From positions 1 to 9,829 of the forward strand of contig CAZADH010000235.1 of the NCBI GenBank assembly GCA_964483805.1: a DNA stretch of 9,829 nucleotides, given 5' to 3'. How positions within the stretch are numbered: the first letter of the stretch is position 1; each line of letters begins with the position of its first letter. The notes under the pieces were generated by a model. The model was not told the origin of the DNA. It worked only from the letters and a program-made list of their open reading frames with translations, and made no database searches. Made by a program: the position numbers and the translations under genes. The DNA is from CAZADH01 sp964483805 (GTDB lineage: Bacteria; Muiribacteriota; Ozemobacteria; Ozemobacterales; Ozemobacteraceae). Positions 1 to 6,457 of the stretch are shown here, one piece after another.

Positions 1-348
1 GCGCCGCCAGGTCGTCGATGAGTAGCCCTGGCGGGTCCAGCCGGCGCGGGTGGCGTCGATATTGAACAGGATGTTGCCGGTTTCATTGGGAGCGAGAATG
101 TCGGTGGCGGCGTTGATATTGCCCGGGGTATAGGACGTTCCCAGGTGAGGGAACCGCGTGCAGTCTGCGACGTATTGAGTCAGTGCGGTCTTGATGTTCG
201 ACATCTGGGACTCGGTCGCGGTGCGCCGCCCCTGTTCGGTGATGTTGTTGACCATGGGTCCGGCCACGGACGCGAGGACGGCAATGACGATGATGACCAC
301 CATGATTTCCATCAGGGTGAAAGCCTGACGGCATCGGCAGGAGAACAC
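1..348 (-). CDS. Type IV pilin / type II secretion pseudopilin-like prepilin (3' end beyond window)
   Basis: The first 116 residues are visible and the C-terminus lies past the left edge. A short basic leader (MFSCRCRQ) precedes the prepilin motif A-FTLMEIMVV: cleavage would fall between Ala9 and Phe10, with the invariant Glu at mature position +5 (Glu14). A hydrophobic helix follows (about residues 15-30, VVIIVIAVLASVAG), then a polar helix (TESQMSNIKTALTQYVAD). The downstream 'RFP' and 'AGW' segments recall major pseudopilins of the GspG type. After cleavage and N-methylation such proteins assemble into an inner-membrane-anchored pilus or pseudopilus. The start is taken as GTG at 348-346 because GGAGG lies 6 nt upstream in the right frame; the ATG at 352-350 is in a frame lacking the motif. 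Position -1 is Ala rather than the usual Gly. It has its own promoter. Family assignment is firm; pilin versus pseudopilin is open. Confidence 0.85.
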   Translation of the reverse strand, partial: MFSCRCRQAFTLMEIMVVIIVIAVLASVAGPMVNNITEQGRRTATESQMSNIKTALTQYVADCTRFPHLGTSYTPGNINAATDILAPNETGNILFNIDATRAGWTRQGYSSTTWRR

Positions 349-430
349 GCATTTCCTCCAGACCAGTGCTCTGACTGTTGGTGTGACGAAGGCCCATGCG
401 GCCCGGGCCGGTAGGACGACCTTCGCCCAC

Positions 431-460
431 AGTATAGAACGAGGCGATTGAGGGCGTCAA
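431..460 (-). promoter_or_regulatory. Sigma70-like promoter of the prepilin gene
   Basis: Read on the minus strand: -35 TTGACG at 460-455, an 18-nt spacer, and -10 TATACT at 436-431. Transcription would start near 424, leaving a leader of about 75 nt before the GTG start at 348. It lies downstream of the tRNA terminator, so the pilin gene appears to be an independent unit. Prediction from sequence only. Confidence 0.65.
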
Positions 461-512
461 TTCTCGGAGATTTGGCAACCACTCCGGGTGGCAGTGTCAG
501 GAGACGGTGACG

Positions 513-544
513 AAAAAAGCGGCACCGAGAAAGCTCGATGCCGC
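513..544 (-). terminator. Rho-independent terminator after tRNA-Arg
   Basis: On the minus strand an 11-bp stem (GCGGCATCGAG pairing with CTCGGTGCCGC, one G-U wobble) closes a CTTT loop and is followed directly by six T. It starts 11 nt beyond the tRNA 3' end (555) and separates the tRNA from the pilin promoter. This is a textbook intrinsic terminator. Confidence 0.92.
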
Positions 545-554
545 CCATTACCTG

Positions 555-628
555 CGCGCCCAAGAGGATTCGAACCTCTGGCCTACAGCTCCGGAGGCTG
601 TCGCTCTATCCAGCTGAGCTATGGGCGC
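555..628 (-). tRNA. tRNA-Arg (anticodon CCG)
   Basis: This is a 74-nt cloverleaf on the minus strand. The acceptor stem is GCGCCCA/TGGGCGC, the D arm is GCTC/GAGC with GG in the loop, and the anticodon stem is ACAGC/GCTGT around the loop CTCCGGA, so the anticodon is CCG, reading the Arg codon CGG. The variable loop is five nt. The T arm is AGAGG/CCTCT with loop TTCGAAT. The discriminator base is G at 555, and CCA is not encoded (the next bases are CAG), so it must be added by CCA transferase. It has its own promoter and terminator. CGG-reading tRNAs are expected in a GC-rich genome. Confidence 0.97.
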
Positions 629-640
629 AGGCGCAAACTG

Positions 641-669
641 ACAATAACACGTTCAATGCCGCAATGCAA
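641..669 (-). promoter_or_regulatory. Sigma70-like promoter of tRNA-Arg
   Basis: Minus strand: -35 TTGCAT at 669-664, a 17-nt spacer and -10 TATTGT at 646-641. The predicted start near 634 is a few bases before the mature tRNA 5' end at 628. The -35 box overlaps one arm of the stem-loop at 658-690. Confidence 0.6.
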
Positions 670-690
670 GCCGATTTGCGCGATTGCGGC
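658..690 (-). repeat. Compound stem-loop between response-regulator gene and tRNA
   Basis: A perfect 8-bp inverted repeat (GCCGCAAT at 658-665, ATTGCGGC at 683-690) encloses a nested 4-bp stem (GCAA/TTGC) with a 6-nt loop and a 3-nt bulge on one side. It lies about 20 nt downstream of the response-regulator stop on the transcribed strand. It could end the signalling-operon transcript, although no clean T tract follows. Alternatively it is an operator-like palindrome, because one arm overlaps the -35 box of the tRNA promoter. The role is undetermined. Confidence 0.5.
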
Positions 691-709
691 CAACGCTGCC
701 GACGAAACT

Positions 710-1084
710 TCAGGCGGGGTCGGCCAACAGGCGTTTGACCGCGGCCAGCAGTTCCTCGCGGTCGAACGGTTTGGCGAGGACCTCGTGGGCACCGAGCTGT
801 TTGGCGAGGGGCAGGTAGCTTCCGGGCCCGACGCGGCCTCCGCCAGAGATGGCAAGAATCTTGGCCGACATCTTGCCCTTGCGCAACTGCATGATCGTCT
901 CGAGGCCCTCTTGTTCGGGCATGATGATATCGAGAATGATGAGATCGTAGGTCGACGTTTGCATCTTGGCCATGCCGGCCCGGCCGTCACCGGCATCATC
1001 GACGGTGTACTGCTCGCGCTCGAGCACCTGGCGGATCATCCCGCGGACCTGGGCGTCATCATCAACGACAAGAATTCGTGGCAT
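710..1084 (-). CDS. Single-domain response regulator (CheY-like receiver)
   Basis: The protein is 124 residues, only a receiver domain with no output domain. It begins MPRILVVDDD. The acidic pocket is Asp8-Asp10, the predicted phospho-acceptor is Asp52 (in LDIIMPEQEG), the conserved Ser/Thr position is Ser80 (AISGGGR), and the conserved Lys is Lys105 (LAKPF). It should take a phosphoryl group and act by protein contact. The start at 1084 is supported by AGGAG 9 nt upstream. Only 3 bp separate it from the stop of the hybrid kinase gene, so the kinase is the obvious phosphodonor candidate. The loop after Ser80 (GGGRVGPGSYLPLAKQLGA) is slightly longer than in CheY and is common in stand-alone receivers encoded beside hybrid kinases. 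It is the last gene of the operon. The domain is certain; the partner is inferred from context. Confidence 0.95.
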   Translation of the reverse strand: MPRILVVDDDAQVRGMIRQVLEREQYTVDDAGDGRAGMAKMQTSTYDLIILDIIMPEQEGLETIMQLRKGKMSAKILAISGGGRVGPGSYLPLAKQLGAHEVLAKPFDREELLAAVKRLLADPA

Positions 1085-1087
1085 GTG

Positions 1088-3142
1088 TCATGACTCCTTT
1101 CGGGCTTCTGCTGTGGCGGCAAGCGCGAGTTCGCAGGCGCCAGCCAGATCGCGCAAGGCTACGGGTTTGGCAACAATCTGACGAATGTTGTTGGGCATTG
1201 GTTCATCGGTGTCGACGGATTGGCCGTATCCGGTGGTCAGGACCACAGGTAACTGGGGGCGCAGCCCAGCGATAGCCTCGGCAAGTTGTCGTCCGTTCAT
1301 GTTCGGCATGGTCAGGTCGGTGATGACGAGATCGACCCCGGCGGGATCGCGTTTAACCTGGGCCAGCGCGTCGCCGCCGTTGTTGCAGGCGGTGGTTCGA
1401 TAGCCGAGGGCCTCGAGCATCTCGCGCAACAGGCGCAGGACCTGGACTTCGTCGTCGACCACGACAATGTGGCCACGGCGCACGCCGAGGCTGGCCGGAG
1501 CGGCCTCGGTGGCGGCGGCGACCTCGATGTGGCGGGGCAGAAAGATGTTGAACGTCGATCCAGTTCCGGGGGTGCTCGTCACCGATATCGTTCCGCGGAA
1601 AGCACTGACGATGCCGTGTACCATCGGTAACCCAAGACCACTGCCTTCACCCACCGGCTTGGTTGTGAAATACGGTTCAAAAAGGCGGTCAACCGTGGCC
1701 TGGTCCATGCCTTCCCCCGTATCGGTTATCGACAGGCACACGTAGTCGCCGACATGGAGCTCGGGACTGGTCGCGACCTGGTGCACGTCGAGGGTGACGT
1801 TGGCCAGAGTGACCGTCAGTTTGCCGTCGCGGCCGCGCATCGCGTACTCGGCATTGTTGCCGAGGTTGAGGATGATCTGGTGGATCTGCACTGGGTCGGC
1901 CATGACGACGTGACTGTTTGGATCGAGCCGGGTTTCGACGGCAATCGTGGCCGGAAACGACGCCCGCAGCAACTTAACGGCATCTTCGACAACGCCGTTG
2001 AGCTTGAGGGGCTGAGGGTCACCGGCCGTTTGCTTCGAAAAAGCGAGAATGCGCTTGATGAGGTCGCGGGCCCTACGGGCGGCGATGAGAATCTCGCCGA
2101 CTTGGGCATACGACCGGCTGTCGCTGGGCAAATCGAGCTGCACGAGATCGGCATAACCGAGAATTGCGGCGAGAATGTTGTTGAAGTCGTGGGCAATGCC
2201 GCCGGCAAGAGTGCCAAGTGCTTCGAGTTTCTGGGCGCGCCGCAGTTTGCGTTCGAGCGAGACCACGTGAGTGGCGTCCTCGATGACGCCGAGAATCGCG
2301 CGTGGATGACCTGCTGAATCCCGGATGGCTGCGGTGTGCAGAGTGATCTCGATTTCGCTGCCGTCTTTGCGCCGCCGCAGCAACGGAACGCTTCGCAGTC
2401 CAGATCCCTCGATCGCGCCCCGGTGGTTCGCGAGAAAGCTCTCGGTTTCGTGGGCGCCGATATACGGGACGAAACGGCCGACGACCTCGGCTGCCGTCCA
2501 GCCAAAAATCCGCTCGGCAGCCGGATTCCAGGTCAGCACCGTGCCCTCGAGGTCGAGGGTGATGACGGCCAGTGGCGTGGCGCGAATGATCGCGTCGACG
2601 GTCTCGAGGCTCTCGGACAGCTTCGCGCGCACCCGGCGGGCTTCAATCGCGGTGGCGACACCGGCGGCGATCTCGTTGAGGACCGCGACCGCCGGGACGG
2701 CAAACGCACGGGCGTCGTCGTCGACGATGACCAGGGCGCCGACCGGCTTGCCGCCGGTCGAAAGGGGCAGTCCCAGCACCGCGGGAGTCCCACGGCCGAG
2801 AATCGGTCGGGCCTGTTCGACGGCGACTGAGGCCAGTTCGTGGCCGAGCAGGTCGGTGAGCTGAGGACGGGGATCGGTCGCAGAAATGCGCGAACAGTCG
2901 CCGACGACGAGCTTGTCATTTTCGTCGAGCAGTGCCAACCAGGCGCCCCGGTAACCTCCGCCATCGCGAATGGCCCGGCAGCTTGCCGGGAGCCCCGTGC
3001 CCGAACCGGTCGCATCGAGCATGGCACGATTGCACGAGATCAGCGCCAACAAAGCCCGATCGCGGGCGTCGAGATCGCCTGACCCCGAGCCGACCGGGGG
3101 CAAGGTCAATACTTCGTATTTACTTCGCGCATCCCGGGTCAT
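1088..3142 (-). CDS. Soluble hybrid sensor histidine kinase (GAF-PAS-HisKA-HATPase-REC)
   Basis: The protein is 684 residues with no membrane segment, so a cytoplasmic sensor kinase. Domains in order: GAF-like (about 30-172), PAS (about 176-295), HisKA dimerisation domain with phospho-His318 in GGIAHDFNN, and ATPase with the N box around Asn426-Asn430, G1 DTGEGM (474-479) and G2 GEGSGLGL (498-505). A C-terminal receiver (about 558-675) has acidic pocket Asp563-Asp564, phospho-acceptor Asp609 (TDLTMPNMNG) and Lys659 (AKP). All catalytic residues are present. The H-box resembles that of FixL-like, PAS-containing kinases. No HPt domain is present, so transfer from Asp609 would need an HPt elsewhere, or His318 may phosphorylate both receivers. 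Its ATG overlaps the stop of the GGDEF gene as ATGA, suggesting translational coupling, and the lone receiver follows after 3 bp. The ligands of GAF and PAS are unknown. Confidence 0.95.
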   Translation of the reverse strand: MTRDARSKYEVLTLPPVGSGSGDLDARDRALLALISCNRAMLDATGSGTGLPASCRAIRDGGGYRGAWLALLDENDKLVVGDCSRISATDPRPQLTDLLGHELASVAVEQARPILGRGTPAVLGLPLSTGGKPVGALVIVDDDARAFAVPAVAVLNEIAAGVATAIEARRVRAKLSESLETVDAIIRATPLAVITLDLEGTVLTWNPAAERIFGWTAAEVVGRFVPYIGAHETESFLANHRGAIEGSGLRSVPLLRRRKDGSEIEITLHTAAIRDSAGHPRAILGVIEDATHVVSLERKLRRAQKLEALGTLAGGIAHDFNNILAAILGYADLVQLDLPSDSRSYAQVGEILIAARRARDLIKRILAFSKQTAGDPQPLKLNGVVEDAVKLLRASFPATIAVETRLDPNSHVVMADPVQIHQIILNLGNNAEYAMRGRDGKLTVTLANVTLDVHQVATSPELHVGDYVCLSITDTGEGMDQATVDRLFEPYFTTKPVGEGSGLGLPMVHGIVSAFRGTISVTSTPGTGSTFNIFLPRHIEVAAATEAAPASLGVRRGHIVVVDDEVQVLRLLREMLEALGYRTTACNNGGDALAQVKRDPAGVDLVITDLTMPNMNGRQLAEAIAGLRPQLPVVLTTGYGQSVDTDEPMPNNIRQIVAKPVALRDLAGACELALAATAEARKES

Positions 3143-5331
3143 TTCGCTTTGGGCTTCTTGAGGTTGGCGATGTCTTCCGGCTTCATTTCAGGTGAAAACC
3201 GGGTCGACCGGTTGCGGCCCCCGCCCTTCGAGTAGTAAAGCGCGGTATCGGCGCGAACGATCAGCTCGGTCTTGTCGCGGGCATAGGCAGGGAAACTGCA
3301 GATGCCCAGGCTGACCGTGATCGGCACCCGCTGCCCATTGATGCGGAAGTCGTGGTTCTCGATGGCCGTCCGAATGCGTTCGCAGGGGATGAACGCGCCT
3401 TCGATGTCTTTTTCGGGGAGGATGACGCAGAACTCCTCGCCCCCGTAGCGGGCGACCACGTCGATTTCGCGCACGCTCTTCTCGATGAGCTTCGCCACCG
3501 CTTTGAGAACACGATCGCCTTCGGCGTGGCCGTAGGTGTCGTTGAACTTCTTGAAGTGATCGACATCGAGAATGATCATGGCAACGGTGCCGTCGTACCG
3601 CCCTGCACGCTGAATCTCTTCATCGAGGCGCTGTTGGAAGTAGCGGTGATTGTACACCTTTGTCATTTCGTCGGTGACCGCGTACGAATAGAGGCGCGCA
3701 TTCTCGATGGCGATGGCCGCCTGATTGGCCAGGTTCATGAACAACTGAAAGCTCGCCTGGGTGAACGAATGCGGTTCGGTGCGGCTGACGTTGATGACCC
3801 CGAGCAGTTTGTCTTTGGCCCGCAAGGGCACGCAGATCATGGTGCCCCCCGAGACCCGGTCGCGCTTGAGCGTGGCGAATAGCGGGTCGGCGGCGACATC
3901 TTCGACGAACAGCGGTTTGCCGGATTCGATGACGTAGCCGGCGATCGGTTCGCCGAGCCCGACCCGGGTCTTCTGGATGACTTCGTCGGTCAGGCCCATC
4001 GCGACCCCGATGGTCAGGGTTTTCTCGTTGTCGTCGAGGAGCATCAGCGACCCCTTGTCGGCGCGCATCACCTTGACCACGGTCTCGAGAATGGTGTGTT
4101 GCAACTGGTTGCGGTCGAGAATCGAACTGATGGCCTTGCCCACTTCAAACAAAGTTTGTAGGTGTTCCATGCGCAGGTCGAGGTCGGCCTTGGTTTTTTG
4201 CAGGTTGATGCGCATCTCATTGAAGGTCCGGGTCAACTCGCCGATCTCGTCGTGGGTGGTCGGCAGCACCTGGTGGGAGAAGTCGCCGGACCCGATGAAC
4301 CGCGCTCCGGCAATCAGGTTCTGCAACGGGCGCACGAACGAACTGGCGATCAGGAGCGCGAACACCATGGCCACCGCGGCGGTGATCACCAGCAGGGCGA
4401 GAATGCGTGTCTTGAGTTCGTTGGCGGCCGCAAAGGCCACCTCTTCAGGAATCTGCAGGACGATGGTCCAGTTCGGGGCCTGGTAGAAGTTGAACTTCTT
4501 GAGCGAGACCGCGGTGAGCAGTTGGTTGACGCCCTTGATATCGCGGACGATGGCCACGTCTTCGTCTTGCGGGTCGAGTCGGTTCACGCCGACCGATTCG
4601 ACGTCGGGACTCGATTTGGCGATGACGGCGCCCTTTTCATCGAGCACGAGGCATTGCGAGGTGCTGCCGCGCTTGAGGGCGTCGCGCAACAGATCGCGGA
4701 TGTAGGTGAGGTCGACTTCGGAGATCAGGATGCCGCCGATGCCCTGTTCGGGCGTGACGATCAGCGATTCGAGCGTAATGGTCGGGCGGTCTTCGGCATC
4801 GACGGTGATGTCGGACAACGCGCCCTGGTAGCTGCGTTTGACGGCGCCGCTCCAGAGCCAGCCCGGGGGCAGGCGGGTCTTGGGGTCGGTGGCAGCGACG
4901 ATCTCGTTCTTGTTGTTGACCAGATACATGACCCGGAAGATCGGGAAGTTCGCCAACAATGAACGGAAGAAATCGCCGGCGACCCGGGTCTCCATGGCCC
5001 GAATCGACGACAGTTCAGTGATCGATTTGAGCAGGCGACGGGTGTACTCGAGGTTCTCGTAGATGCCGTGGGCCAATACGTTCGACAGCTCGACGTGGCT
5101 CCGTTTCACTTCGGTTGAGATGACCTGTTTCTGGATCTGAAACGATTGGATGCCCAGCACCGCGACCGGAAGCAGGGTGGCGATCAGGAAATAGAGGATC
5201 AGCTTGACGCGGATCGAGAACAGGGCGCGTGCTTTGGCAGTCGGGCCGACGGGGCCTGGCGTACCAGTGTCGGGCGTGGAGGCGGGTGTTGGCGTGGCTG
5301 GGACCGTCGGGGTGATTGCGTCAATGGCCAT
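3139..5331 (-). CDS. Membrane diguanylate cyclase (dCache-like sensor, HAMP, GAF, GGDEF)
   Basis: The protein is 730 residues. A Pro/Thr-rich N-terminal tail (1-36) precedes TM1 (about 42-60), an extracytoplasmic Cache-type sensor (about 62-305), TM2 (about 309-331), HAMP (about 330-383), a short coiled linker, GAF (about 395-547) and GGDEF (about 549-710). The active site reads GGEEF (630-634), with the metal-binding Asp589 in ILDVDHFKKFND. An RxxD inhibitory site (Arg621-Asp624) lies exactly five residues before it, so activity should be limited by product feedback. Predicted reaction: 2 GTP to c-di-GMP. No EAL or HD-GYP domain follows, so it is a synthase only. The ATG at 5331 lies 13 bp after the TPR stop and has no clear Shine-Dalgarno, suggesting dependence on upstream translation. 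The stop overlaps the kinase start. The sensor ligand cannot be read from sequence. Confidence 0.95.
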   Translation of the reverse strand: MAIDAITPTVPATPTPASTPDTGTPGPVGPTAKARALFSIRVKLILYFLIATLLPVAVLGIQSFQIQKQVISTEVKRSHVELSNVLAHGIYENLEYTRRLLKSITELSSIRAMETRVAGDFFRSLLANFPIFRVMYLVNNKNEIVAATDPKTRLPPGWLWSGAVKRSYQGALSDITVDAEDRPTITLESLIVTPEQGIGGILISEVDLTYIRDLLRDALKRGSTSQCLVLDEKGAVIAKSSPDVESVGVNRLDPQDEDVAIVRDIKGVNQLLTAVSLKKFNFYQAPNWTIVLQIPEEVAFAAANELKTRILALLVITAAVAMVFALLIASSFVRPLQNLIAGARFIGSGDFSHQVLPTTHDEIGELTRTFNEMRINLQKTKADLDLRMEHLQTLFEVGKAISSILDRNQLQHTILETVVKVMRADKGSLMLLDDNEKTLTIGVAMGLTDEVIQKTRVGLGEPIAGYVIESGKPLFVEDVAADPLFATLKRDRVSGGTMICVPLRAKDKLLGVINVSRTEPHSFTQASFQLFMNLANQAAIAIENARLYSYAVTDEMTKVYNHRYFQQRLDEEIQRAGRYDGTVAMIILDVDHFKKFNDTYGHAEGDRVLKAVAKLIEKSVREIDVVARYGGEEFCVILPEKDIEGAFIPCERIRTAIENHDFRINGQRVPITVSLGICSFPAYARDKTELIVRADTALYYSKGGGRNRSTRFSPEMKPEDIANLKKPKAK

Positions 5332-5344
5332 GGTTACGACCGGT

Positions 5345-6346
5345 TCAGCCTTTCTTCATGGCGTTGCTGATGTTTTCTTCGATCAGCGGATAATCGGCAT
5401 CGAGTTCGCGGACCTTGGTGAACTCCTCGAGCGCACGTTCGCGTTCGCCCAGGTCGAGAAACAGGTTGCCGAGGTAAAAGCGGGCTTCGTTGTTGTCGGG
5501 TTGGTCTTGCAGGAGACCGAGCAATTCGGTGATGGCCTCGTCGCGCCGGTCGAGGCCGGCAAGCACCTGTCCGCGCAAAAAACGGGCCTGGCCATGGCTC
5601 GGCACCGCGGCGAGCACCTGCTCGATCAGTGTCAGGGCCGCCTGATTGCCGCCCGTGAGCGACAGTTGCAGAGCTTCGCCGAGCTTGGTTTCGACCTGTT
5701 CGCCATCGTTGAAACGCAGTTGTTTGGCGATGCCTGAAATGTCTTGCTTGTTGGCTTGGGCGAGAAACTCTTCTTCGACACAGCGGGCGATTTCGCGGTT
5801 GACCAGTTCGGTGTAGGTCGAGTCGAGTTCGCGCAGTTTGGCCAGGTGAAACTTGGCCTTGGCAAAATTGCCGGCGTCGCGATAGAGGATGCCGAGGTTC
5901 TGGTGGGCCTGGACGTGATCGGGCCTGAGTTTGAGGATCTTTTCGAGGATAGTGACCGCATCTTTGGGGCGCCCCAACTGGGTCATGGCGACGGCAATGT
6001 TGAAGTTGGCGTCGATGTCGTCGGGAGCCAGGCGGACGACGGCTTCCCAGGAGCGAATGGCCTCGGCGATCTTGCCGTTCTTCATGAAGATCAACCCGAG
6101 GTTGAAGTGGGCATTGAGGTAGTTCGGTGCGACGTTGAGAACCTCGCGATACGCTTGAATGGCCATGATCAGGTTGTTCATTTTGTGGTAGAACGTGCCC
6201 TTCGTGTAGTAGTAGTCAGGGTTGTTGGGCACCTTCTCGATGGCCTTCTGGATGTGCTCCAACGCCTTCGCATGCTGTCCCTGTTCGAAAAAGTCGAGAC
6301 TGGCTTCGAAGTAGCGTTGAGCGTAGGTCTGATTCTGCTGGTTCAT
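5345..6346 (-). CDS. TPR-repeat protein, first gene of the signalling operon
   Basis: The protein is 333 residues with no signal peptide or membrane segment, so probably a cytoplasmic scaffold. Tandem tetratricopeptide repeats are clear: about residues 10-40 (FFEQGQHAKALEHIQKAIE), 44-74, 78-108 (FNLGLIFMKNGKIAEAIRSW), 112-142, 146-176 (HQNLGILYRDAGNFAKAKFH), then a less regular linker (about 180-215), and further repeats at about 222-250, 254-284 and 288-318. Such proteins bind partner proteins. The start ATG at 6346 is chosen because GAGG lies 5 nt upstream and the promoter is about 30 nt away; longer in-frame extensions would run back through the promoter and into the divergent gene. Being first in the operon, it may organise the cyclase or kinase, but that is inference. 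The exact function is unknown. Confidence 0.9.
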   Translation of the reverse strand: MNQQNQTYAQRYFEASLDFFEQGQHAKALEHIQKAIEKVPNNPDYYYTKGTFYHKMNNLIMAIQAYREVLNVAPNYLNAHFNLGLIFMKNGKIAEAIRSWEAVVRLAPDDIDANFNIAVAMTQLGRPKDAVTILEKILKLRPDHVQAHQNLGILYRDAGNFAKAKFHLAKLRELDSTYTELVNREIARCVEEEFLAQANKQDISGIAKQLRFNDGEQVETKLGEALQLSLTGGNQAALTLIEQVLAAVPSHGQARFLRGQVLAGLDRRDEAITELLGLLQDQPDNNEARFYLGNLFLDLGERERALEEFTKVRELDADYPLIEENISNAMKKG

Positions 6347-6376
6347 GCGCGCCTCGCACCTGGAGTCAGAGTCCTC

Positions 6377-6405
6377 AGTATAGACAATTCCGGTTGTAGT
6401 TTCAA
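6377..6405 (-). promoter_or_regulatory. Sigma70-like promoter of the TPR-GGDEF-kinase-regulator operon
   Basis: Minus strand: -35 TTGAAA at 6405-6400, a 17-nt spacer, and -10 TATACT at 6382-6377. Its -10 box is identical to that of the prepilin promoter. Transcription would start near 6370, about 24 nt before the TPR start codon. No other strong promoter was found within the following three genes, which are separated by 13 bp or less. Confidence 0.7.
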
Positions 6406-6422
6406 TGAAGGTGCGCGGTGCG

Positions 6423-6451
6423 TTGCGGCACGCGGCCGATCCATGTAGCAT
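6423..6451 (+). promoter_or_regulatory. Weak candidate promoter of the NHL-repeat gene
   Basis: Plus strand: -35 TTGCGG at 6423-6428, a 17-nt spacer and -10 TAGCAT at 6446-6451. Transcription would begin at or just before the ATG at 6458, giving an essentially leaderless mRNA, which agrees with the absence of a Shine-Dalgarno there. The boxes are weak matches and the true promoter may differ. Confidence 0.3.
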
Positions 6452-6457
6452 GCGGCC

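Noticed and set aside
83..478. Open frames covering the pilin region, including one starting at the ATG at 352
   Set aside because: They give His/Arg-rich nonsense. The frame one base over carries the prepilin motif, a hydrophobic helix and a well-spaced GGAGG.
555..628. tRNA-Arg as an attachment site for an integrated element
   Set aside because: No integrase, no duplicated tRNA 3' end and no foreign-looking genes were seen in the window; the flanks are ordinary promoter and terminator.
1754..2317. Long open frames antisense to the hybrid kinase, the GGDEF gene (4162-4962) and the TPR gene (5744-6448)
   Set aside because: They lie opposite strongly recognised genes, have Asp/Glu/Val/Gly-rich mirror composition typical of GC-rich shadows, and lack promoters or domains.
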